This document shows, one piece after another, positions 1 to 12,200 of a stretch of DNA of 64,000 bases. The stretch lies in contig JASKMD010000008.1 in assembly GCA_030144725.1 (NCBI GenBank), forward strand, positions 12,158,378 to 12,222,377, given 5' to 3'. This stretch comes from Haematococcus lacustris. Taxonomy: Eukaryota; Chlorophyta; Chlorophyceae; Chlamydomonadales; Haematococcaceae. The translations under genes and the position numbers were made by a program. Numbering within the stretch: position 1 is the stretch's first letter; each line of letters starts with the position of its first letter. Under the pieces are notes generated by a model that worked only from the letters and a program-made list of their open reading frames with translations, did not search any database and had not been told where the DNA came from.

Positions 1-2884
1 GGGGAAGGTGTAAGGACCTCCATGGCTGCAGTGGAATGAGAGTTGTTGACAAGGAGCAAAGCGTGTAGGCAGGGGTGTGTGGTGTGAGGCTACGCCTGCT
101 GGTGAGACCTCTGTGCCATGTTTGTCTGTGCTTGCTTCATTCACTTCTGCCGGCGCTGCTTCTGGCAATGCCAACTGGCAGTGAGCAGGGCACAGCTGTC
201 GTGTTTGCTGCTGTTGCTGGTAATGATGAAGGAGCATGGCCAGCGCCAGCTGGGGTGCCTGGTGACTCTACTGTAGCCCTGCTGCCCGCTGCTGGCCCTG
301 AACATGCTGAGCCCTGCAGACCCGCCCCTGCTGGCCACAGCTGCCACCTGCTGGCCCTGCCCCTGTCGGGTGCGGTGCCTCACTTCAGCGTCTTTGGCTC
401 CTTGCACTGCACCACAATGCCACCACGCTGGTACTCCTCAAACCCCGAGGTATCCAGGTCCAGCTCAAAAGAGTGCGCCTGCGCCCACCACCACCACCAC
501 CAGCCAGCAGCAGCACTGACACCAGTGGAAGCACGAGGCTAAGAGGGCTAGGGGAAGGAAGGTAGAGTAGGGCGGGCCATCGCATGGCAGTAGCCGGGCC
601 ATACACACACTGGACCTGGCTCCGGCAGTCAGGCAGGCAGAAGCGAGGGGTGGGAGCAGGGGTGATGTGCGGCAGGCAGGCAGATGGGGTAGGCAGGGGT
701 GAGGTGCTGCTGCTGGGAGGCATGGAGGGCAGGGGCTGAGGGCCAGTACAGGTAAAGAGCATCAGGATGTGCAGCACTGGCAGGTGATGGGACTATGCAC
801 TGGTGGCTGCCCTGCCATGTCAGGACCATGTTCCAACCGCTGTGGTCAGTGCATCACATGCCAGCTGCCGAACCCCCACACAGCCTGGGGTTGACCTTGC
901 CCATTACTATTGCTGATATGGCAGCCGCAACCCAGCCAGTGCTGGACATTTCTGCAGGTGCCGATAAGGCAGCGCCCATCCTTGCTTTGTTCAGGCTGCA
1001 GCAGGCCGGCAAGGCGCAAGCAGGCTGTGGCAAGCGAGGGCAGGCACTCCCTGCTCCACTCCCACAACGTCAAGTCCTTCCCCCAGACTTTGCTGCTCTT
1101 ACACTGCATGCCCCTGCAGGTGTGGGGGCGGCTGGCCCCTGCTTGCCCCACCTTGCAGTTCTTGACCTTGATAGGGCGGTGGTTGTTGAGCTGCGTCATG
1201 CCCTCAACTTCTGAGAACGTCACTGTTTGTCCATCCTGTGTCGCACAAGCCCCGGTGAACAACACCAGGCAATGCATGCAGTGACACGTGTGGCCACACC
1301 ATGCAACACCATGCAGGGCCAGCAGCCTGAGGCAGCTGGCCCTGTGATCCCAGCATCAACCTGCCCCTGCCAACAATGATCCCCTGGTTGGCCCCTGGAC
1401 CCCAAATCTCATGAAGGCACCTTTGACACCCTTTGCGTCGATGCTGTAGACGACAACTGCATCACACCCTCAGAGGCCTGGGAGTAACAGGGGCCCTGCA
1501 CCTCCAGTGGGCTCCCAGCCCCTAGGGTGCTGCGGCTGCCCAGCCCAGGCCTGCCAGAAGCTGTTAGGGCCATGATGTGCGACTGCTTCAGTGGAGTCCT
1601 GGCACTGCTACTCAGACACCCTTGGCCTGCCTCCACACCTGGCTAGGGCCTCACCCAGCAATGTCTACTGAGTAAGGTCATCTGGATATAGCAGCCAATC
1701 TCTGCCACTGTGGATCAGGCAGTGTGCTCTCTGTTCCCCTCTGCTGCTCGTCACTGCTCTCCCGTGTGGCTCACCAAGCCACAAACAGGTACTGGCTAGC
1801 CCAGGGCTGCCATGGCACTACCCTCTGTGCTGCTGGTCTCCTGTTGCGCACGCCAAGACAGCGCCCTCAGCCCCTGTCAGTCCCTAAACCTCCCTGAACT
1901 GTCCCTGTACCTCCCAGCCCAGTGCCACGCTGGTTCTGTGCTGACGCTGCAAGAGGAGACTGCTGACCTGGAACTGCAGCCGCTCGTCCTCAACACATGT
2001 CACCAGGGGGACTGTCCCGGAGGTGATGGATGCCACAATGCCAGTCAGGGGCTCTTCACCTGCACACATACACACATACACACGCACGCGAGCCACACCA
2101 ACGCATGAATAGCCTCTCGGCAACATATGCAGCAAGGGTTACAGGGATGCCGCAGGCTGCGCACCATTCACATCAATGACGGTGAAGGAAGGTCCAAAGT
2201 CTGTGAACACAGCTGAGAACACGCCATGGGTCTTGGCCCAGATGAAAGAAATGCCACTTGCATGGCAAAAATTGTCCACCCTCTTGGCTTCCTCCAGACT
2301 AGAGTCTGTCAGCACCACCACCTGCGCAGCACAGGCCCTCTGGCTTTCAGCAGGGGGGTAGTTCACCTGTGGCTAGCAGCAGAGGGCTTCACCTCGAACA
2401 GTTTGAGAAACTCGTCTGTAAGATCGGTTGTGGAGGCCTTTACGGCTACAGCCGTGTTCAACTCCTGTAGCTTATCCTTGCACGCCTCCGCCCTGTTCTT
2501 GCCAATGTCCTCTGGGGTCAAGTAAAATTGTGCGGACAGGTCGGACAGCTGCACAGCCTTCTTGTCGTGAATGACGACAGAGCGTAGCCCCGCCAATATC
2601 GCGTTCTTAGCTGCGCACACGCGACGTCGGGCATAAATGTTGTCATTGAAGGTCCGATCTACACTTGGATCATTTAGCATCCTACCAATTTCTACGCCCA
2701 GTCCGTTGGCACCGCTGATGAGCACTGCCGAGCTAGCCATCCGCTTCATCGCCTCACGCCCATACACGGCGAGCTGCCGGCTGTGTAGGTCCTCGTCAAT
2801 CACCATCTTGCTGGATTTGTCGCCGTTCATTCGCAGTTTCTTCTCGGTCTGGTCTTCTGCGTCGCTGCTAGCCCGTTTCGACAT
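1..2884 (-). CDS. UBA1: Ubiquitin-activating enzyme E1 (UBA1), 5' part, cut by window edge
   Basis: This is the ATP-dependent E1 enzyme that adenylates ubiquitin, holds it as a thioester and passes it to E2 enzymes. Six exons are visible: 2686-2884, 2393-2610, 2165-2321, 1968-2059, 1152-1235 and about 384-478. All are joined by GT-AG introns that restore the family reading frame. Diagnostic stretches in order are [25 protein letters not shown] across intron 1, [64 protein letters not shown] and [13 protein letters not shown]. These are the N-terminal inactive adenylation half and the start of the first catalytic-cysteine half-domain. About 250 of the usual roughly 1050 residues are present; the active-site Cys, active adenylation and ubiquitin-fold domains lie beyond position 1. 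The ATG at 2884 was chosen because it gives a lysine/acid-rich leader of normal length. An in-frame ATG-less extension to 2977 exists but looks like 5' UTR. Identification is secure. Confidence 0.93.
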
Positions 2885-3219
2885 CAACGGCTGATTGGCA
2901 TCTGCCGCTATATCCTCAGCGCTACAACACGGTGCCTTAAGAAAGGGAGGCAAAGCCCGAAGAAACCAGGCTTGCATGGCTCACGCCTCCTGAGTGAGTC
3001 TGCAGGGACTGCACGACATGTGGCGGCCTGCTATCGCTTATCCAAACCCTACAACGTGCAGTCGCGCTTCCCAAAGACCGTATAGAGCATACGTAAAATA
3101 GAGGGTGTGACACAACTTCTGCTTACACCACGGCTCCCCCAACAAACCCACGGCCGCACAGGGAGCGAGCGCGTCAGCGCCGTACCGTGCCCCTGTCTCG
3201 TGTGCAGCGGGCGATACTG

Positions 3220-6200
3220 TTATCCAGCGGCACGGCTGTTGCGCCGCGCCTTCTTGGCCGCTCGGCCACCCCCTTCCGCTTCCATGTCACGTCGTTTCTG
3301 CTCCTTGCCCTGTTCTCGGTACCTGCAAGCGGGCATGGCGTTAAACCTGCTTGCCCAATACCCAATTAGCCCATGTCCCAGACCTCGCCACCTAAAACAC
3401 CTTCCGGCAAACCCGGCCCATCATCCACAGCCCGCATTAGCCCAGAGTATGACATGCACGCTCTAGCCTACCCAGAACCGTGCTTGACCAGTTGCCACAC
3501 CTGTCCTTGCGCCTTTCCTTGTTCAGCTTGCCTCGCCAGCTGGCCTCAATCTCCTGCTTCTTGGCACGCTCACCGCTCTTGCGTGCCTGCAGTCAGGGTC
3601 AGCTCAAGACCTTGCAGGGCTCGCTCACGGTTGATGGCAACCTAGGGTCAGTAGAAATGGCACCGTTGCAGTGCCATTGGATCGTCACATGCACAGTGCA
3701 CAATGCCACACAATGCGGCAGTCGTTGTGTGAGGAGGGGGGTAAGAAGAAGATGGGTTTTGAAAGGTGAAGGGTGAAAGGAGGGAGCAGGGCAGTCTTAT
3801 AAGGGGGGCTGGGGAGAAGGGAGGGGCCAGGATGGAGAATTGTAGGAGCAAGGCGAGGGAAGGGGCAGCTATCAGCCGGCTAGGCGCCTGTCAACCTGAC
3901 CTGCTGCTCACGCCGCTTGGCAGCTTTCTCATTGCGGATGGTCTGCAGCTGCTGCAACAACGTCACGGCCTTGCGCTCCTGTGCAGCATGGCAGGCGGGT
4001 GATGCATTGGCTCTTTAACAGGGTCGACCAGACCTAAAGCTGCATGCCCAGATGTCGAGCCTTGCTGACAGGTGCATTCAGCCAGGCCATGCTCTGAGGC
4101 AGCGACCTCGTACCGAGCACCCTGCTGCTAAGGCTGGCTCGCCTGACCCCCCAGCATCATCTACTTGCAACACCCCTGATGCTTCCCCTGCCCTTGCTGG
4201 CCCCGCTGCCCCCATCTCGCCCCACTGCCCCTCCTGCTATCACTGGCCCAGCTGCCCCACCACCCCTCCGCCCTCCCTCCTTACCCCAGGCTCCAACACC
4301 ACCGCACGTTTCTGGTCCAGTGTCTTGCGGCCATTCTTAGGCCGCGCCACCATAACCTTGGGCTTGGTCTTGAATGGCAGAGCAGCCTGCAGGGGGAGCA
4401 GCAGGGGGCAGGGGGCAGGGGGCATGATGGGGGAGGGGTCCAGAGCACACCCCTGGCCCACTGTAGCCACAAGGAAGGGGTCAAGGGGGGCTGCCTTGCG
4501 GTTCAGCAGCACCAGGTGCACCCCTAAGGGGGTAGAAGGGATGTGCCACTGAGAGGCTAATTCCCATCTGTAGCCCAAACACCCCGCCCCGCCCCGCCCC
4601 ACCCCGCCCCGCCCCGCCCCGCGCGAGCTTGACGCTGACCTGCAGGGTCTTGGGGATCTTGAGGGGATTGAACTGTCGTGGCGCCCGGACTATGTCGCGG
4701 TACAGGGAGTCTGGCTGGCGGGGGGCGCCCTGGCCCACTGCCCGCCGCAACTCCCCCGTAGTGCGCATGCCCAGCCAGCCAGCAGCACCAGCGGCAGGGG
4801 GGGCCCCGCCACTGCTGCCTGGGGCACTGGAGTGGACGGGTCCGGGGGCAGGGAGGAGGGTGGTGTGAGTGGGGGCTGCAACAGGCACAGTGCAAGAGGG
4901 ATGAGGGGTAAGGGTTGAGGGGAGGCAGGGAGGGGCTGGGTGGGGTGAGGGCAGTTGGCCCAGGCGAGATGGCAAGCTAAAGCAACCTGGCAGGCAAGTA
5001 GGCCGGCAGGTGGGCTGGGAGGCCGGCATGGGCACAATCCTGCACATGCCCTCCGTGCCGGGCTCTCAAATGTGCGCCCAGCCTTGCACCTTCCTTGCCC
5101 TGTCACCTGCTGCCCGGCCATCCTTGTCGAGCCCACTGTCAGGGTAGTACCCCAGGCCCTGCGAGCCGAGCTTGAACACACGCCCTGACTGTGCGCCTGA
5201 GAAACGAGCTGCGGGCTGGAAGTTTGAGAGGGGGCCGGGTCCATGTCCTTGATCCAGGGCGTGTCTGCCTGCACCCACCACAGGCAAAATGCACAGCACA
5301 GTGTACGTCCATTGGCATCACAGGTAAACCTAGGGCTGCAGCGCACTGGGTGCACAGGGGTCAAGTTGAGGGTTGGGGCAAGCAAGTGATTCAGCTTGGC
5401 CAGAAGGCCCTAAGCACTTGTCCCTGGCTGCCTGTGCCCTATGCCTGGCCATGCATCCTGGCTCTGAATGGCTAGGTAGGGCTGCTGCAGTGGGCAGGGC
5501 AACCGGCTCCTCCTCCCCCTCCATAGGTTAGGCAGTGGGGCAGGTGGCAGCAGGTGCGCCTCCGCCTCTAGCGGCAGCCAGGTAGCACTAAGGTAGGGGG
5601 CAGGGACTCAGTTTTGGCTATGTGCCTGCCGCATGCACCTGCCAATGTTTCCTCAGCCTTGTATTCACACAGTGCAGTGCGCAGCAGGGGAAGGGGCACG
5701 GAGGGCAGATCGAGGGTTTGAAACAGGGATGAGAGCTTCAAAGATTGCGAGAGCAGGACGTGGGCCATTCCTAAAGTTCAAGCTAAAGACATGCCAGTTG
5801 TGGTGATGACAGTGATGATGGTGATCTACAAGACTGGCCAGCATAGAGGCCCTGGGGCTGCTGGATAAACATGCAGGGGGAGACCCCGGCAGCCAGGGCC
5901 CCAAGCAGTGCCTTGGACCCGCTGCTTGCGGTGATCTACCTTGATCTTGGGCCACCAAGGGTCTAGCCAGCAGCGCCTGAGCCTCAGAGGGGTTGGAAGG
6001 GGCGGAGGGCGGGAGGGCGGCAGCAGTAGAGGGCTGGGGTAGAGGGAGGCCGGCTGCCTTCAGCGCCTTCTTCTTGGCCGGCTTCAGATCACGGGCCACT
6101 CGGTCCTACAAGTCAGCCCAAGCAGTGTGCATGGGGGTGGATAGAGCTGGGTCCACTCTGGGTGGTATAGTAGGATAGGGCATGGTCGGGTCAGGTCAGG

Positions 6201-9200
6201 TCAGGTCGGGTCTGGTTGGGCTGGGCTGGGTTGGATCAGGACTAGGCACTGACCTGCGCTGCCAGCAGGTTGGTGACTGGGTTGTGGAAGCGCGGCAGCT
6301 CCACTGCCGCCCAAGCCCGCAGGAACACCAGGTCCGACCTGCCGCCAACACCACTCCTCTCCAACATTACGTATGGCAGCAGTAAGTCAAGCAGGTAAGG
6401 TAGGGGCAGGAGCAGCAGCGCTGCTGATAAGGCAACCAGTCAAGCAGCAGAGACAAAAGAGGAGTGAGATGAGAGTTAGAGGGAAGGAAGAAAGAGGAGG
6501 GGAGAGCAGGGAGAAGAGAGAGGTGGGAATAATAAGGGAGAGGGGAGAGGACATCTCACATCAGGATTTTATCTTCGAAGCTGGCTCTGAAATCGCCCTC
6601 GCGCAGCTTGTGGTTGCCCCCCGCCCGCATGGCCTTCTTGATTGTGCCACGGATGCCAGACACCGTGCGCACCGCCGCCCCTGACGCCAGCAACCAACAC
6701 AGCGGCCAGGCAGGCTACTCAGGTGCTACTGCTGAGCACCCCTTGGACGACCCCAACCTGATGCATCACGGCCATATGCAGGCTGTCAGGCATGCCGACA
6801 AAACAGGCTGGAAGCAACTGATGAGTCTTCTCTCCCCATTTAATCTGCCCCACCCAGCCCGTGTGCCCATTCCTCCCATCCTGGCCAACCCGCCTTCCTA
6901 CCTGTTATCCCACCCACCCTCCTCCTCAGCCTGCCTGCCTCCATCTCGCCCTGTCCCCACCTTCAAACTTGGCGGCCTCCAGCTGGGAGTTGAACATGCC
7001 CTGAATGAAGGCGGTGTGGTGGCTGACCTTGACGGGCCGGCCCACCAGCTTCAGCTTCTTGACAACGCGCAGGTCAGCGTCCAGCTCCAGGACCACCCCA
7101 GTGCCGCTGACCCGCCAGCCAGCCACGCTGGAGCTCGTGTTTTGGATGGCCACCACCCCTAACAAGACACAAGGAGCACCAGGAGGGGGGGCAGGGCAGG
7201 GGTGGCGGTGGCGGTGGGAGTGAGGGTCTGGCAGCCAGTGGGTGGGTGCTGAGTGAGAGAGGGCACAGAGACCTGTTTAGCTTTGGGCACTTGATGGCCA
7301 AAAGTAGACAAGCATTTGTGTAGGATAAGGGAGAGTGAGTCAGAAAGGGTACCAGAGCGAGGGAGTGACAACAAAGCTGAGGAAGGGGTAAGGTAGCGGG
7401 GGTGTTGTGCCCTTGGCCCCGCCCCAGGCCCATAGCCCCTGCCCTGGCCAAGGGCCCCCTGCCGTGTGCAGGCCAGCCCAGGGGGGAGCGCACCTGTGTT
7501 CTGCGGTGCCAAGGGACCGTAAACTGCTGCCATGCAGTGCATGTGCTCAGGGGTGTACCTGCATTAGCAGAGAGGACTAGGCTGGGCTGAAGCCCAGGTC
7601 ACAGAGAATCACAACACTGCCTTTTGCAACAGGCCCCTAGGCAGCGTGACACAGGTCAGGTGCTTGCATAAGGCTGGGTGCACGCTGAAGCCCAGGTCAC
7701 AGGGCAATACCAAGCAGCCTTTGGCAATAGATCATAGACCGCGTGACAAGGTGCTTGCATATGGCTGGGAGCATGATAAGTACTCTGGGGGCGGCTAGCA
7801 TGCTGCCTGGCCTGCCCGTACTTGATGGCTCGTAGCCGCCTGTTGTGGTCCTCCAGGGCATACACCGGCAGGGACTGGAAGCGGCGCCAGCCCATGCTGA
7901 ACACCAGGGGGTCTCGTGTCTTCAGGATCTTAGGGAACCATCTGTAGCCAAGATCACAGTGGGGTGATGAGTGAGAAAAGGAATGATGAGTGATGAGTTA
8001 AAAAGGGGCCAGGAGGTGTGAGCACGGCCTACCAGGGGCAGGCATCAGCAACAACGTCGACATGAGGCAAGCTACACCTGCCTCAGTGGGCACATGAGAG
8101 TGGCTGCAGAGGCCAGGCTGGTGAACATGTGCCCTGGGCCCCTGAGCTGCAGCCTGGCTCAGCACTGTGTTTGGCAGCAGGACCAAGAGTGATGTTTCAG
8201 CCTTAGCCCAGCTCCTCCCCAGCCACTTCACCATGCTCCGACTCCATGTGCGCCTGGCTGCTTGCCTGTCACTGCAGGCAGAAGAGTAGACTGCTCCTGA
8301 TAGCCACCCTACCATGCTGACTCCATATGCCACTCCGGGCCTCCTGCCCAGCCTTGCAGGCTTTATGCCATCTGGAGGAGAAAGACGAGACTGTGTAATG
8401 GCCTTAGCTACCTGGCGTGTTCAGGGTGCGCTGCTGCAGCTCACCTATGGCGCTTGAAGCGCAGCTTCATCATGCCCATCTTGTCCTCGTTCTGCCCCAG
8501 GCCCCCCACCAGCAGGGGCGTGCGTGGGTCGTGGTGCATCACCAGCTCACAAGGCATGCCTGGGTGACAGGGAGGGGGAAAGAGAGTGGAGGAGGAAGGC
8601 AGTGGGAAGGGGAGGGGAGCCCAGCCAGGCCCCAGGCCATGGCAGGTGGTGGAGCGTGTCACGGGTCCAAGGTGTCACGTGTCACGTGCAACTGTCATGG
8701 GTCCAAGGTGTCCATGCAGTGGGGAGGAGGGCTGAAAAAGGTGAGCAAGGAGGGAGCAAGGGGCCACTATCTCAGGAGGGGAGCAAAGAGGGAGCAAGGG
8801 CTATGTTCAAGGGCTAGGTTCAAGGGTGTTCAAGGGAGGGAGGGAGGGGCAATGTGACGGGGTGGTGGCAGCAACCTGTGTGGTGGTGCCAGGGCTGTGA
8901 GGAGCGTAAGGTTTCAGGCCTGGTTCCCTGCTAGCCTTACAGGGGAGCCTACGGGCGGGAGTGTGTGACTGGTACCACGGTTCTGCTGTTGAGCAGGTGC
9001 GGTAAGCCAGTCAGGGTTTCAGCCATTCAGCCACCGTGGTATGTGGTGTGAATGTGAAGCGGCACCTGTGAAGCGCATGCGCACGTAGCTGCCTGGCCGC
9101 AGTCCCTCCAGCAGCTTGCGGGACGCGGGGTCCAGAGCGTCCAGAGCGCTGCGCGTGGCCGCTGCCTTCGCCACCATCTCACGCTTTACGGCGTCGTAAT

Positions 9201-12200
9201 AGGTTTCCTCCTTGGCCTGGTCCGCAGGACCGCGGCCCTTGGCAGTTCGATCGCCAGACGACCCGTCCGCTGGCCGTTCGCCTTCTTCACCGTCGCTGCC
9301 ATCAGCATCGCCAGCCCCAGAGGTGCCATTGGCTGCGCCATCGACGAACACGCCTTTGGCACCTTTGGCGTCGTACTGCGCATCAAAGGCAGCCTTCTTC
9401 GCAGCCCGTTTCTGCCGCAGCTCTTCGGCCTGGGACTGCAAGATGGCGTTCTGGGCTGCGGCCAACACCTCGTCTCCGCCTGTGTCTGCGCAGCACCGGG
9501 CGTGGCAGGCGTGTGCAGCACAGCAACTAAACATGTTGCAGGCACAAGAACGCCCATACATCCAATAGTCGATGAACATCTGAGCATTGGAAGTGCAACA
9601 GGAGCCAGGAGCCAGACAGGGTCATACCTCTTGGTGTGAAGCGGGCTCCCGTCTCCATGTCCTCAACATCACCAAACACCTCGTCACTCCCCTCCCCATC
9701 CTCCTCATCCTCCCCAGCGTCCTGCATGGCATACCAGCAAGGAAACAGCCATTGAGCTGGCAGCTGGGGTCCACCTCCTCCCCCTCCCCCTCTCCCTCTC
9801 CCTCCCCCTCCCCCTCCCCCTCCCCCTCCCCCTCCCCCTCTCCCTCCCCCTCCCCCTCCCCCTCCCACCCCGCTAAGAGCACTACAGTGTTGCTGCAAGC
9901 CTTGCTGTCGAGCCCCTCCCCTCCCCTCCCCACCTGCTCCACCTGCACTACATGGCACCTTTCCCAGGCCCTGGCCCTTCCCCGCACCTCCTGCGGCCGG
10001 GCCCCGCTGCGCTGCTGTCCCTGTGCCCAATCCCCTGTCACGAAGCGGTTGCGCAGCCCCTGCACGGCCTCCGGCTGCTCCCAGTGTGACAGCAGAGTGG
10101 GCGGGAGCAGCACCCGGCTGCTGTCCAGGGCTGCGCAGTGCAAGCAAGGCAGGGCAGGGCAAAGCAGGGCAGGGTAAGGTCGAGCCATGGCAGTGACAGG
10201 CATGCCTGTCCAGACGTGGCTTGATGTCACAGTGGTGGTTCAGGCCTAGCTGGGTAAGCCAGTGGGACAGACAGGGCAGGGGTCCAGTGGGACAGACAGG
10301 GCAGCAGCCTGGGAGACCTGGCCAGGACTACACGCTCCAGGCATAGGCACCCTGTTGCTGGCCGCAACCTGCCCTGTCATAAGCACCCACCACCCACCAT
10401 CATCTGCAGCCAGGTCATTAACGGCGGCCACCTCATCACGCGGCTTGCGCGGCTGGAAAAAGTCCTCCTCCTCCTCCTCTTCCTCCTCCCCACCCTCCTC
10501 AGCGTCCTGGTCCTCAGGGTGTCTGAGGCCCCCGCCCACTGCTGTGCCACCATCCTACACGGCAGCCATGCAGCAGCTGCAGCATCGCAAATGCCTGGGA
10601 GCTCCTATTCAGGCAGCAGCCTTCCAGCACAGTGCAGCCTGGGCACAAATGCTAGCGCTGTCAGCTGGCAAGGTGGCAGCAGCAATACGGCCAAGCTGAC
10701 AGTTGGAGCCGCGGGCAGGCCAGTAGGGCAACAGTGCCTCCTGGATGCTCTAGCCGCACCTGGGTTGCCTCTCCAGGAGGGCCGTACACATATGTGCTGA
10801 GGTCCACTGCTCGGGCTGCGAACACTGCCCCGGCTCGGTCAAGTAGCCCTTGCTTCCAGCGTGCGGCTCCCCCCATGCCTGCACTGGCATAGGGACAGGG
10901 CAAGGTGGCAATGGCACAGCAGGGCACAAAGGGGGAGGGCAGTGGATAAAACAGCATGATGCAAGTACAGCACAGGCGCCATGGTATGTGCACCTATTAG
11001 GGCGTGTTTTACGCACTGTCCGCAGTCTCCTCGCTAGGTACGCTGACGGCGCTAGGGTTTATGAGTTATAGCGCGGCTAGCGTGGCAGTGCGTGTCCCAG
11101 CGGCCTATTTGCCTTGCAACCGACCGACCGACCGACCGCTTCGCACCTTCGTCTGATTCCTCGTCGTCGCTGGCATCCCCACTGGCAGAGGAATTCCCTG
11201 CGACTTGTTGATCGGCGGTTTGTCCATCTTCGTCGTCGCTGTCGTCGGGCTGGCCGCTCGCTCCTGCCCTGCCGGCCGCAGAGCTTTTGCCAAAGACCGC
11301 GGGACGCCGCGACCGCTCTGGTTTGACTGCCTCATTTTGAACTCTGCCCCGAGGTTTGTCCTGTGGGCTGAGGTCTCCCTCATCGCAGTTGTCCTCTGAC
11401 CATTCGCTGCCGTCATCGTCTGCGTCGAGGTCTTCAGACGCAAGCGAGTCGCCGCTGTCGCTGCTTTCCCCGCCTTCGCTTTCTTCAGTTGAAGCCTTTG
11501 CCGATTTCGCGCGAGCCATAAGGGCCGCATCGCTTGCGCTGATAGCTTTGCCTCCCTAGAGGAATCAGCATGGGGCGGGGCAGGATTGGACTAGACAGCC
11601 ACGACACTTGCAACTTGCCGGCGCGAATTTGCGACCCACGCAAGGCCATGCAGATATGTCGGATATATGCTGCTTGAACCCGTCCTCACAGTAGGAGGAC
11701 TGAGGGTTGTCTGTTGCTGTCACAGCCACTGACAACAACCATTCAATGGCGATGGCCACGGAGATGAGTTAAGAGCTGGGTCACTTACACCCACCTGGAA
11801 CAAGCGAATGTGTGATGCTGCCATGGCTTCGTCCACAGCCACACTGGCGGCTTGCAGCCCTCGCACCTGCAGCCAGCAGCCAGCTGGTGTCAGTGTTGCA
11901 CGCAGGACACAGGCCAGACATAAGCAACTACACAATTGCCGCCATGACACCGCTGCCGTCACTGCCACCTGCAGCACCATACTCCCACGCTCACCTCACT
12001 TTTCACACTGTGGTGCCATACCTGTCATCTCACAGGCCTGGCTCAGATCAGGACCCCTGCTTCTTGTCCCTGCCCAGCTTTCTTGCTAGACCCCCTCCCC
12101 TGCTGCTGCCCCCTCCCCCGCACCATGGCTTCGCCTTCTGTGGCTGCTTCACCGAGTCCCGGGCCGTCAGCTGCTGCCCCCCCTGCATGGCTGTACTGCA

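Noticed and set aside
9587..10230. Ser-Pro-rich and Gly-rich long frames around 9.7-9.9 kb
   Set aside because: Produced by the CCCCTC microsatellite in a BMS1 intron.
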